Positions 35,611-43,924 of a stretch of 64,000 nucleotides of DNA are shown here, piece by piece (the stretch's first letter is position 1; every line of letters begins with the position of its first letter). The notes beneath the pieces are model-generated. The model had not been told where the DNA came from, did not search any database, and worked only from the letters and a program-made list of their open reading frames with translations. A program made the translations under genes and the position numbers. The DNA is from Hoeflea sp. 108 (GTDB lineage: Bacteria; Pseudomonadota; Alphaproteobacteria; Rhizobiales; Rhizobiaceae). The stretch spans positions 2,482,839-2,546,838 of the forward strand of contig NZ_KB890024.1 in NCBI RefSeq assembly GCF_000372965.1, read 5' to 3'.

Positions 35611-38487
35611 ATGCCGGCGACTTCGACACAGACCTCCAACGGGATCGCTGCGATCCCTGTTTCCAATCCTAGAAAAGACACGACGGTGGCAGAACCTGCC
35701 TATCGCGTCATCCGCCGCAATGGCGGAGTCACGCCCTTCGATCCGACCAAGATCACCGTGGCGCTGACCAAGGCCTTTCTTGCAGTCGAAGGCTCGGTTG
35801 CCGCCGGATCGCGCCGTGTCCATGACGTGGTAGAGGAACTCACCGAGCAGGTGTCGACTGCGCTGGCGCGCCGGGTCGGCGAAGGCCGCACCATCCACAT
35901 CGAGGACTTGCAGGATCAGGTAGAGCTCGCATTGATGCGCGGCGGTCATCACAAGGTGGCCCGCGCCTATGTGCTCTATCGAGAAGAGCGCGCCAAGGAG
36001 CGGCAGGCCGAGAAGGAGATCGCGGCGCTGCCCTCTCCCTCGCTTCAGGTCCGGCTCGACGACGGAACTCTTACCCCGCTCGACGATATCAGGCTGTCGC
36101 ACATCGTCGAGGACGCCTGCCAGGGACTGGAGGCGGTAGCGGCAGCGCCCATTCTCACCGAGGCTCGGCGCAATCTCTATGATGGCATCACGCTGGACGA
36201 ACTGTCGCTGGCACCGATCCTCGCAGCGCGCACTCTGGTCGAGCAGGAACCGAACTACGCCTTCGTCTCGGCGCGGCTGCTGCTGGATCGCCTGCGGCGC
36301 GAGGCGCTGAGCTTCGTGTCCGGCCGCCCCGAGCAGGCTACGCAGGACCAGATGGCCGAGCGCTATCCCTCCTACTTCGGTGAGTTCGTGGCCGCCGGCA
36401 TCGAGGCCCATCTGATCGACCCTGAGCTCGGCCGTTTCGATCTCGTCCGGCTGGGCGCAGCCCTCAAGCCCGAGCGTGACCTGCTGTTCCAGTACCTGGG
36501 CCTGCAGACGCTTTACGACCGCTACTTCCTGTACACCAGGGGCAAGCGTATCGAGCTGCCGCAGGCTTTCTTCATGCGCGTCGCCATGGGGCTGGCGATC
36601 AGGGAGATCGACCGCGATGCCAAGGCAATCGAATTCTACGACCTTCTGTCCTCCTTTGACTTCATGGCCTCGACCCCTACCCTGTTCAACTCGGGCACGC
36701 TCAGGCCTCAGCTGTCGTCCTGCTTCCTCACCACCATCGGCGACGATCTCGACGCGATTTTCAAGGGCATCAAGGACAACGCCCTGCTCGCCAAATATTC
36801 CGGCGGACTCGGCAATGACTGGACCCCGGTGCGCGGCCTCGGCGCCCACATCAAAGGCACCAATGGCGAGAGCCAGGGCGTCGTGCCCTTCCTCAAGGTT
36901 GCCAACGACACGGCCATCGCCGTCAACCAGGGCGGCAAGCGCAAGGGTGCGGTCTGCGCCTATCTGGAGACCTGGCACATCGACATCGAGGAGTTCCTCG
37001 ACCTCAGGAAGAACACAGGCGACGACCGTCGCCGCACCCATGACATGAACACCGCCAACTGGGTGCCCGACCTGTTCATGGAGCGCGTCGAGGCGGATGC
37101 GGAATGGACGCTGTTCTCGCCGGACGAGACCGCCGACCTGCACGACCTCTACGGCAAACCGTTCCGCACGGCCTACGAAGCCTATGAGGCCAAGGCGGCA
37201 AGCGGCGGCATCAAGGTTCACCGCAAGGTTCGTGCCGTCGATCTGTGGCGCAGGATCCTGACCATGCTGTTCGAGACAGGGCATCCCTGGGTGACGTTCA
37301 AGGATCCCTGCAACATCCGCTCGCCACAGGGCCATGTCGGCGTGGTGCATTCGTCGAACCTCTGCACCGAAATCACGCTCAACACGTCGAAGGACGAGGT
37401 CGCGGTCTGCAATCTCGGCTCGGTCAACCTCGCCAACCACGTGACAGACAAGGGCCTTGACCTCGAACGCCTGGCCAAGACCGTCAGCACGGCCATGCGC
37501 ATGCTCGACAATGTCATCGACATCAACTTCTACACCATCCCCGAGGCGCGCCGCTCGAACCTCCGGCATCGCCCCGTGGGCCTCGGCCTGATGGGCTTCC
37601 AGGATGCCTTGCAGGCGCTGCGCATCCCATACGCTTCCAATGCTGCCATCGCCTTCGCCGACCAGAGCATGGAAGCGATCAGCTACCACGCCATCTCGGC
37701 CTCGGTGGATCTTGCCGCCGAGCGAGGCAGCTATCCGACTTTCGAAGGTTCGCTGTGGTCGAAGGGCATCCTGCCCGTCGATTCCATCCGTCTGCTGGAG
37801 GAGGCACGCCCAAGCGTGGAGATGGATGCATCCTGCACACTCGACTGGGAGGCCCTGCGCAAGCGCGTCAAGAAGACCGGGATGCGCAACTCGAACACCA
37901 TGGCGATCGCGCCGACTGCGACGATCTCCAACATCTGTGGCGTGTCGCAGTCGATCGAGCCGGGTTACCAGAACCTGTTCGTCAAATCGAACATGTCCGG
38001 TGACTTCACCGTCGTGAACGCCCAGCTCGTCCACGACCTCAAGGTCCGAGGTCTGTGGGACGAAGTCATGGTGTCCGATCTCAAATATTTTGACGGCTCG
38101 GTCGGCCAGATCGACCGCGTGCCCGACGATCTCAAGGCACTTTATGCCACCGCCTTCGAGATCGAGCCAAGCTGGTTGATCGAGGCAGCCTCCCGCCGCC
38201 AGAAGTGGATCGACCAGGCTCAGTCGCTGAACCTCTACATCGCCAATCCCAGCGGCAAGAAGCTTGATGATCTCTATCGCCTGGCTTGGCGCAAGGGGCT
38301 GAAGACGACCTACTATCTGCGTTCGCGTTCGGCCACGCATGTCGAGAAGTCGACGCTCAAGGGCACCGACGGCAAGCTCAATGCCGTCTCGGCCAGCGTC
38401 GCTGCCACGCCTATCGAGATCGATACGAATGCGGCTTGGGGCAAGGCCTGCCCAATCGACGACCCCACCTGCGAAGCCTGCCAGTGA
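35611..38487 (+). CDS. nrdA: Class I ribonucleoside-diphosphate reductase alpha subunit
   Basis: NrdA reduces ribonucleotides to deoxyribonucleotides with a radical supplied by NrdB. The 958-residue protein begins with one ATP-cone (YRVIRRNGGVTPFDPTKITV). Active-site cysteines are in LSSCFLTTIG, NLCTEITLN (with the conserved Asn and Glu) and AVCNLGSVNL. The radical-transfer tyrosine pair is in KTTYYLRSR, and the C-terminus carries a redox Cys pair (CEACQ). The ATG at 35611 follows GGGGATAG; longer upstream frames begin inside the riboswitch leader. First gene of a cobalamin-riboswitch operon with nrdB, a small protein and cobF. Confidence 0.95.
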   Translation: MPATSTQTSNGIAAIPVSNPRKDTTVAEPAYRVIRRNGGVTPFDPTKITVALTKAFLAVEGSVAAGSRRVHDVVEELTEQVSTALARRVGEGRTIHIEDLQDQVELALMRGGHHKVARAYVLYREERAKERQAEKEIAALPSPSLQVRLDDGTLTPLDDIRLSHIVEDACQGLEAVAAAPILTEARRNLYDGITLDELSLAPILAARTLVEQEPNYAFVSARLLLDRLRREALSFVSGRPEQATQDQMAERYPSYFGEFVAAGIEAHLIDPELGRFDLVRLGAALKPERDLLFQYLGLQTLYDRYFLYTRGKRIELPQAFFMRVAMGLAIREIDRDAKAIEFYDLLSSFDFMASTPTLFNSGTLRPQLSSCFLTTIGDDLDAIFKGIKDNALLAKYSGGLGNDWTPVRGLGAHIKGTNGESQGVVPFLKVANDTAIAVNQGGKRKGAVCAYLETWHIDIEEFLDLRKNTGDDRRRTHDMNTANWVPDLFMERVEADAEWTLFSPDETADLHDLYGKPFRTAYEAYEAKAASGGIKVHRKVRAVDLWRRILTMLFETGHPWVTFKDPCNIRSPQGHVGVVHSSNLCTEITLNTSKDEVAVCNLGSVNLANHVTDKGLDLERLAKTVSTAMRMLDNVIDINFYTIPEARRSNLRHRPVGLGLMGFQDALQALRIPYASNAAIAFADQSMEAISYHAISASVDLAAERGSYPTFEGSLWSKGILPVDSIRLLEEARPSVEMDASCTLDWEALRKRVKKTGMRNSNTMAIAPTATISNICGVSQSIEPGYQNLFVKSNMSGDFTVVNAQLVHDLKVRGLWDEVMVSDLKYFDGSVGQIDRVPDDLKALYATAFEIEPSWLIEAASRRQKWIDQAQSLNLYIANPSGKKLDDLYRLAWRKGLKTTYYLRSRSATHVEKSTLKGTDGKLNAVSASVAATPIEIDTNAAWGKACPIDDPTCEACQ

Positions 38488-38516
38488 TCGGCCCGGACAA
38501 ACGAGAGGATAGAAGA

Positions 38517-39647
38517 ATGCTTGACTGGTCCGAACCAAAGGCAACCACAAAGGCCGCCCTCCTGCCACAGCAACCCGACGCGGCTCCATCGGCCGAAGCC
38601 ACTGGGCTTGGCGTGATCGAACGTGGCGGCGCGCGCGTGTCGGTCGACGACAAGCGCATGATCAATGCCCGTGCGGATGTGAACCAGCTGCTGCCGCTGA
38701 AATATCGCTGGGCCTGGGAAAAATACCTCTCAGGCTGCAACAATCACTGGATGCCGACCGAAGTGTCGATGCAGGCCGATATCGCCTTGTGGAAGTCCAA
38801 GGACGGATTGACCGAGGACGAGCGGCGCATGATCAAGCGCAATCTGGGCTTCTTCGCCGCATCGGAGTCACTGGTCGCCAACAACATCGTCCTGGCGATC
38901 TACCGCCACCTCACCAACCCCGAATGCCGCCAGTACCTGCTGCGCCAGGCCTTCGAGGAAGCGATCCACACCCACACCTTCCAGTACATCGTCGAAAGCC
39001 TCTCCCTGGATGAGGGCGAGCTGTTCAACATGTACCGCGAGGTAACGTCGATCACCGACAAGGCCGCATGGGCCCTGAAACACACGCAGTCGCTTGACGA
39101 TCCCGAGTTCAGGACCGGCACGCCGGAATCCGACCAGGCATTCCTACGCGATCTCGTCGCCTTCTACGTCATCTTCGAGGGCATGTGGTTCTACACGGGC
39201 TTCGCCCAGATCCTGTCGCTCGGCCGCCGCAACAAGATGGTCGGCATCGCCGAACAGTACCAGTACATACTGCGCGACGAGAGCATCCACCTCAACTTCG
39301 GCATCGACGTGATCAACCAGATCAAGCTGGAGAACCCGCATCTGTGGACCCGCGCCTTCCAGGAGGAAGTCCGCAGCATGGTCAAGGATGCGGCAGACCT
39401 CGAGGCAGCCTATGGGCGAGACACGATGCCTCGCGGCTTCCTTGGGCTCAATGCTGCGCTCTGCGAGCAGTACATGCACTTCATCGCCAACCGCCGCTGC
39501 GCCCAGCTCGGTCTCGCGCCGGTCTTCGCTGAAACCGACAATCCGTTCCCGTGGATGTCGGAGGCCATGGATCTCAAGAAGGAAAAGAACTTCTTCGAGA
39601 CCCGCGTCATCGAATACCAGAACGGCGGAGCGCTGGCATGGGACTGA
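38517..39647 (+). CDS. nrdB: Class I ribonucleotide reductase beta subunit, tyrosine-less class Ic (Chlamydia) type
   Basis: NrdB builds the metallocofactor that generates the radical. The 376-residue protein carries metal ligands Glu117 (FFAASESLVANN), Glu148 and His151 (FEEAIHTHTFQY), a Glu in VIFEGMWFYTG, and Glu and His in LRDESIHLNFG. Position 155, equivalent to E. coli radical Tyr122, is Phe, and the first ligand equivalent to Asp84 is Glu. Both substitutions, with the FEEA-HTHTF context, are the signature of class Ic R2 with a Mn/Fe cofactor. RBS GAGAGGAT precedes ATG 38517, 29 nt after nrdA. Confidence 0.94.
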   Translation: MLDWSEPKATTKAALLPQQPDAAPSAEATGLGVIERGGARVSVDDKRMINARADVNQLLPLKYRWAWEKYLSGCNNHWMPTEVSMQADIALWKSKDGLTEDERRMIKRNLGFFAASESLVANNIVLAIYRHLTNPECRQYLLRQAFEEAIHTHTFQYIVESLSLDEGELFNMYREVTSITDKAAWALKHTQSLDDPEFRTGTPESDQAFLRDLVAFYVIFEGMWFYTGFAQILSLGRRNKMVGIAEQYQYILRDESIHLNFGIDVINQIKLENPHLWTRAFQEEVRSMVKDAADLEAAYGRDTMPRGFLGLNAALCEQYMHFIANRRCAQLGLAPVFAETDNPFPWMSEAMDLKKEKNFFETRVIEYQNGGALAWD

Positions 39648-39886
39648 CGCTCGGACGCCGGCAAACGGCACGGACCGCAAAACCGCTTCCGCAACCCGAG
39701 GAGGTCCTGATAGCCTGGTTGATGGCGCAGCCTGACGGCAGCGACCTGACAGCTGCGGTCAACATGGAGATCCGTCGTCTTGACGGCTATCGCGGCCCGC
39801 ATCCCGGCCCCAACCGCTTGAAAGAGCTGTTTATCGAACTCGGTCGGGAACTGGCGGTCTCCCACATTTCCGGGAGGCTCCAATGA
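39638..39886 (+). CDS. Small unknown protein A of the B12-riboswitch operons
   Basis: The 82-residue frame starts at ATG 39638 inside the last codons of nrdB (10-nt overlap) and ends in an ATGA overlap with cobF, so it is translationally coupled on both sides. It has no signal peptide or membrane segment. The core PLPQPEEVLIAWLMAQPDG (residues 16-34), followed by AA at 39-40 and Asp49, aligns without gaps to the last gene of the second riboswitch operon (43390-43665). I do not recognise the family. Conservation and coupling argue that it is real. Confidence 0.75.
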   Translation: MGLTLGRRQTARTAKPLPQPEEVLIAWLMAQPDGSDLTAAVNMEIRRLDGYRGPHPGPNRLKELFIELGRELAVSHISGRLQ

Positions 39887-40641
39887 GAAGGAAGGTGCTG
39901 ATCATCGGCATCGGTGCGGGCAATCCCGACTTCGTCACCGTTCAGGCGGTGAACGCCATGAACAAGGTCGATGTGTTTTTCATCCCGAACAAGGGCATCG
40001 GCAAGCAGGAGCTTGCCCGTGTCCGGCGTGAGATCCTTGAGCGTCACGTGCGGGACCGCCCCTTCCGAACCGTAGAGTTCAAGACACCCGAACGGCGCGC
40101 CGGCGACGACTACGAGCAGCTGGTGTCCGACTGGCATGAAGAGGTCGAGGCGACATACGGCAAGCTGGTCATGGAGGAACTGGACGCGTCGCAGACCGGG
40201 GCATTCCTGGTCTGGGGCGATCCGACCCTCTACGACAGCACCATGCGCATCCTCGATCGCCTCAAGGACCGCGGTGATTTCGAACTCGACTATGAGGTCC
40301 TTCCCGGCATCAGCAGCATTCAGGCGCTGGCGGCCCAGCACAAAGTCGCCTTGTGCGACATCGGGCGCTCGATCCTGATCTCGACCGGGCGTAGCATGGG
40401 CGAAGGTTTTCCCAACAATGCCGACAGCGTGGTCATCATGCTCAATGCCGAGAAGACGTTGCGGCAAGCCGACGGCGATCTCGATGTCTATTGGGGCGCC
40501 TATGTCGGCATGCCGGAAGAGGTTCTCATCTCGGGCAAGCTCAAAGAGGTGATCGACGACATCGAGCGTGTCCGCAACGAAGCGCGTCGCGCCAACGGAT
40601 GGATCATGGACGCAGTGCTTGTGAAGCCAGCAAGCACCTGA
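39883..40641 (+). CDS. cobF: Precorrin-6A synthase (deacetylating) CobF
   Basis: CobF methylates C-1 of precorrin-5 and releases the two-carbon fragment as acetate in the aerobic B12 pathway. The 252-residue SAM-dependent tetrapyrrole methylase begins RRKVLIIGIGAGNPDFVTVQ (the family GIGAGNPD motif). It has AFLVWGDPTLYDSTMRI and VLPGISSIQALAAQHKVALC. It is the only cob gene in the window and is the last gene of the nrdAB riboswitch operon, so B12 would repress its own synthesis step together with RNR. Confidence 0.93.
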   Translation: MRRKVLIIGIGAGNPDFVTVQAVNAMNKVDVFFIPNKGIGKQELARVRREILERHVRDRPFRTVEFKTPERRAGDDYEQLVSDWHEEVEATYGKLVMEELDASQTGAFLVWGDPTLYDSTMRILDRLKDRGDFELDYEVLPGISSIQALAAQHKVALCDIGRSILISTGRSMGEGFPNNADSVVIMLNAEKTLRQADGDLDVYWGAYVGMPEEVLISGKLKEVIDDIERVRNEARRANGWIMDAVLVKPAST

Positions 40642-40724
40642 CGGCAACATGGCCGCTGTCGTCTTTGCATTCCGCCGATGTCGCTTTCGCGGCTTTGTCA
40701 GCGATGCTTCCGTGATCTGATCAA

Positions 40725-40910
40725 GATGTTCAAGGTGCCCGCCGGCGAAGTGGTCTGCGGGATAATTGGGAAGCCGGTTAGATCCCGGCGCTGCCCCCGC
40801 AACGGTAGCGAAGCTTGACGTCTCGACGGGAGAACCACTGGGCAAATGCCTGGGAAGGTGTCGGGACAGTCCTCAACAAAGGACAGCTTCGGAGCCCGGA
40901 AACCAGCCTC
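40725..40910 (+). promoter_or_regulatory. Cobalamin (B12) riboswitch 2
   Basis: The cobF-gbcA gap holds a second aptamer: AGGTGCCCGCC at the 5' side, GGGAAGCCGGT, GCTGCCCCCGCAACGGTA, CCACTGGG, CTGGGAAGGTGTCGGG, and a B12 box AGCCCGGAAACCAGCC near 40893-40908 (two departures from consensus). A weak TTGTCA/TGATCA promoter may precede it (40695-40723); otherwise it would act on read-through from cobF. It precedes gbcA by about 125 nt, nearly the same distance as riboswitch 1 to nrdA. Confidence 0.93.
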
Positions 40911-41006
40911 GAATTCTTTCAACCGACTGATCGCGGTGGGCGGTCAAGAGGCAGAGCGTCCGGGCATTTGAACCCGCGCGATCTTCCCCTCCATACCACC
41001 AGTTCA

Positions 41007-41029
41007 GTCCTTGTACCGCTAGCGAGGAC
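41007..41029 (+). promoter_or_regulatory. Possible RBS-sequestering hairpin before gbcA-like gene
   Basis: GTCCT (41007-41011) can pair with AGGAC (41025-41029), covering the GAGGA Shine-Dalgarno before ATG 41034. This parallels the hairpin before nrdA and favours translational control. Confidence 0.35.
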
Positions 41030-41033
41030 GGAC

Positions 41034-42296
41034 ATGGACACGCGCAATGAAATGCTGAAACTCATCCGCGAACGGCGCGATGGCTTCAGCCTGCAGCAAC
41101 CCTTCTACATCGACCCGGAGTTCTACAAGCTCGACCTCGAACTGATCTGGTATCGAGACTGGCTGTTCGTCGGCCACGACTGCGAGGTCGCCAAAGCCGG
41201 AAGCTTCTTCACCGTCCAGATAGGCGACTATCCAGTCGTCATCGTACGCGGACGCGATGGTCAAATCCGCGCCTTCCACAACTCCTGCCGCCATCGCGGC
41301 AGCCGCGTCTGCACCACGGAAAAAGGAACGTCGGCGCGACTGGTCTGCCCTTACCACCAATGGACCTACGACCTCGACGGCAAGCTGGTCTTCGCCCGCC
41401 AGATGGCAGAGAACTTCAACAAGGAGGACTTCGGGTTGAAGCCCGTCGCCTGCGAAAGCGTCGGTGGCTACATCTTCATCTGCCTGGCCAAGGAGCCGGC
41501 CGACTTCCGCCCGTTCCGGTCACTGATGGAGCCGTACTTCGCTCCCCACAATCTGGTCGATGCCAAGGTCGCTTTCGAAGCCACCATCGTCGAGAAGGGC
41601 AACTGGAAGCTGGTCTGGGAGAACAACAGGGAGTGCTATCACTGCGCGGCCAACCATCCTGAGCTGTGCAAGACCTTCCCCGAAGCTCCAACCGTCACCG
41701 GGGTTAACGGCGCCGAAAGCGATCCCGACATGCTTGCGCATTGGTCGCACTGCGAGGCGGCAGGGCTGCCCTCGCGCTTTCGAATAGACGACGAAGGACA
41801 ATACCGCGCCACCCGCGCCCCGCTTCTCGGCAAGGCCGTCAGCTACACGACTACGGGCAGGCGTGCCGTGCGCAAGAACCTGTCCGACCAGGTCGCGGCC
41901 GACCGCATCGGCACGCTGTTGCTCTACCACTATCCGACGACCTGGAACCATGTTCTAGGCGATCATGCCGTCACCTTCCGCGTATTGCCGATCAGCACAA
42001 CGGAAACGGCAGTCACCACCAAATGGCTGGTGCATAAGGACGCGGTCGAAGGTGTCGATTACGACTTGAAGGAGTTGACCCATGTCTGGACCGAGACCAA
42101 CGACGAGGACCGCCGCATCGTCGAGGAGAACGCCTTCGGCATCAGGTCGCCGGCCTATGAGCCCGGGCCATATTCCGAACATCACGAAGGCGGCGTGATC
42201 CAGTTCGTCGACTGGTATGCGCGCTTCATCGAACCACGGCTCGCCGACGGGCAAAAGCCCGCCCTGCGCAGCGTCGCCAGAGGGAGTAGGTCATGA
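41034..42296 (+). CDS. Rieske oxygenase alpha subunit, GbcA-like (glycine betaine demethylase type)
   Basis: The 420-residue oxygenase has a Rieske [2Fe-2S] site at Cys85/His87 (SCRHRGSRVC) and Cys105/His108 (CPYHQWTYDLDG). The mononuclear iron site includes His203 and His208 (ENNRECYHCAANHPELC). The sequence, especially LVCPYHQWTYDLDGKL and KLVWENNRECYHC, resembles Pseudomonas GbcA, which demethylates glycine betaine to dimethylglycine with release of formaldehyde. Its reductase partner overlaps by 4 nt downstream. Control by a cobalamin riboswitch is unexpected for this family. Substrate is inferred by resemblance. Confidence 0.85.
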   Translation: MDTRNEMLKLIRERRDGFSLQQPFYIDPEFYKLDLELIWYRDWLFVGHDCEVAKAGSFFTVQIGDYPVVIVRGRDGQIRAFHNSCRHRGSRVCTTEKGTSARLVCPYHQWTYDLDGKLVFARQMAENFNKEDFGLKPVACESVGGYIFICLAKEPADFRPFRSLMEPYFAPHNLVDAKVAFEATIVEKGNWKLVWENNRECYHCAANHPELCKTFPEAPTVTGVNGAESDPDMLAHWSHCEAAGLPSRFRIDDEGQYRATRAPLLGKAVSYTTTGRRAVRKNLSDQVAADRIGTLLLYHYPTTWNHVLGDHAVTFRVLPISTTETAVTTKWLVHKDAVEGVDYDLKELTHVWTETNDEDRRIVEENAFGIRSPAYEPGPYSEHHEGGVIQFVDWYARFIEPRLADGQKPALRSVARGSRS

Positions 42297-43393
42297 ATGC
42301 CATGAGCGACCCCGCCCTCTATCGCCACCTCGACGAGATGACCCCGTGGAATGATCGCCTCCAGGTGCTGGAGGTGATCGGTGTGGTGGATGAAGCACCT
42401 GATGTGAAGACTTTCGCCTTCCGTTCGGATGCACAGACCTGGTTTCGCTACAAGCCGGGCCAGTTCGTGACGCTGGAACTGCCGACACCGGACGGTCCGC
42501 TCTTGCGGACCTACACGCTGTCGTCGTCGCCATCGCGACCGTTCTCCATCGCCGTCACCGTCAAGGCGCAGGCAGGCAGTACAGGCACGCGCTGGATGTT
42601 CGACAACCTCGTCCCGGGCTCGCGCCTCAAGGCGTTTGGTCCGGTCGGGAACTTCTCTCACCACAACCATCCGGCGGCAAAATACCTGTTCATCTCGGCC
42701 GGCTCCGGCATCACGCCGATGATGTCGATGCTGCGCTGGCTCAACGACTGCGCCCCATGGACCGACGTTGCCTTCGTCAACTGCGCCCGCTCGCCCGACG
42801 AGATCATCTTCCGCAAGGAACTCGAACTCCTGGGCAGCCGCATGCCGGGCCTGTCGCTCGGATTCATGATCGAAGAGCGGTCGAGCCGCGAGAGCTGGTT
42901 CGGCCATATGGGGCGGATCGATGCCGTCAGGCTACCGCTGCTCGCGCCAGACTTCCGCGATCGCGAGATCTTCTGCTGCGGACCCGACCCGTTCATGCGT
43001 GCAGTGCGCGACATGTTGCAAGCGGCGGGCTTCGACATGGCGCACTATCACCAGGAAAGCTTCGGCACGCCTGTCGCCGAAGTGTCGCCGATCACCACCG
43101 CCCCGGGAAATGAAGACGCAGAAGGCAGCACCGCGTTTGCCATCAGCTTCGTCGGTTCTAATGTGGACGGCCGCTGCGCCGCCGACCAGACGGTGCTGCA
43201 AGCTGCACGTGCCAACGGCGTTCGCATTTCTGCTGCTTGTGAGTTCGGTCTGTGCGGCACGTGCCGCGTCAGGAAGATCTCCGGCGAAGTCGCCATGAGC
43301 CACAATGGCGGCATCCTAGACGACGAGATCGCCGAGGGTTACATCCTCGCCTGCTGTTCCAGACCGCTGTCAGCACTGGAATTGGAAGCATGA
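42293..43393 (+). CDS. Hybrid ferredoxin:NAD(P)H reductase, GbcB-like
   Basis: The 366-residue protein supplies electrons to the Rieske oxygenase. It has an N-terminal FAD-binding domain (RTYTLSSSPSRPFSI), an NAD(P)-binding domain (LFISAGSGITPMMSML, IFCCGPDPFMRAVRDML) and a C-terminal plant-type [2Fe-2S] ferredoxin domain (CEFGLCGTCRVRK with the fourth Cys in ILACCSRP). The start overlaps the oxygenase stop (ATGA). A second in-frame ATG at 42302 is also possible. The last codons overlap the small protein B start, so all three genes are coupled. Confidence 0.9.
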   Translation: MNAMSDPALYRHLDEMTPWNDRLQVLEVIGVVDEAPDVKTFAFRSDAQTWFRYKPGQFVTLELPTPDGPLLRTYTLSSSPSRPFSIAVTVKAQAGSTGTRWMFDNLVPGSRLKAFGPVGNFSHHNHPAAKYLFISAGSGITPMMSMLRWLNDCAPWTDVAFVNCARSPDEIIFRKELELLGSRMPGLSLGFMIEERSSRESWFGHMGRIDAVRLPLLAPDFRDREIFCCGPDPFMRAVRDMLQAAGFDMAHYHQESFGTPVAEVSPITTAPGNEDAEGSTAFAISFVGSNVDGRCAADQTVLQAARANGVRISAACEFGLCGTCRVRKISGEVAMSHNGGILDDEIAEGYILACCSRPLSALELEA

Positions 43394-43665
43394 GCGCGAG
43401 CGACGAACGGGCAAAAGTCACCGCGCCACGCAAGAAGATAGACGGCCAGTTGATGGCCGCCATATCGCCGCTGCCGCCGCCGGAGGAGGTGTTCGTGGAC
43501 TGGCTGTTGTCGGTGCCCCACGGCATCAGCATCGAGGCGGCAGCGCGACGGCAGCTTGCCGTGATGGATCGGCGAGCGCTTCCCAACTCCGATGTCCAGG
43601 TACTTCGTACGCTTCTCGCCGCAGTCGCAGGTCGTAGCCACTGCCGACCGATGTTCAATCCTTGA
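43390..43665 (+). CDS. Small unknown protein B of the B12-riboswitch operons
   Basis: The 91-residue frame starts in an ATGA overlap with the reductase gene. Residues 27-45 (PLPPPEEVFVDWLLSVPHG), then AA at 50-51 and Asp60, align without gaps to small protein A in the nrd operon: shared PLPxPEEV-x3-WL-x3-PxG, with identical spacing to the Ala pair and Asp. It lacks membrane segments and cysteine clusters (one Cys, near the C-terminus). Function unknown. Presence of paralogues as coupled small genes in two neighbouring riboswitch operons suggests a shared accessory role. Confidence 0.75.
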   Translation: MSASDERAKVTAPRKKIDGQLMAAISPLPPPEEVFVDWLLSVPHGISIEAAARRQLAVMDRRALPNSDVQVLRTLLAAVAGRSHCRPMFNP

Positions 43666-43855
43666 AGCTTCCGCCACTGTTTCGGCTGGCGAAGGTTTTG
43701 TTTTGGCCTAGCCGAGCGAAGGCATATCCGCGGCAGGCCGAAGTTCCGTATCCACCGCGATCTGACAAAAGTAGCCCGCGTTCACGCAGCGTTTGCACAC
43801 AGTTAAGATGTACCGCCCCGACTGAAAGAGGGCGGAACTCGCTTCGCGAAACACG

Positions 43856-43886
43856 CAAAGAAAAAGGCGTTGAGAAACAACGCCTT
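43856..43886 (-). terminator. Rho-independent terminator of ssb
   Basis: Minus-strand stem AAGGCGTTG/CAACGCCTT (9 bp, 43864-43886, 5-nt loop) is followed by TTTTTCTTT, 38 nt after the ssb stop. Confidence 0.85.
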
Positions 43887-43924
43887 ATCTCAAAGAATAT
43901 TGATGTTAAGTGGAGTATTCCGGA

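Noticed and set aside
35284..38589. Very long open frame antisense to nrdA
   Set aside because: High-GC codon bias of nrdA produces it; no RBS, no recognisable domain, and nrdA on the other strand is certain.
43666..43860. Weak hairpin GCCACT...GGCTGGC with T-rich tail after small protein B
   Set aside because: The stem is short and imperfect; not called as a terminator.
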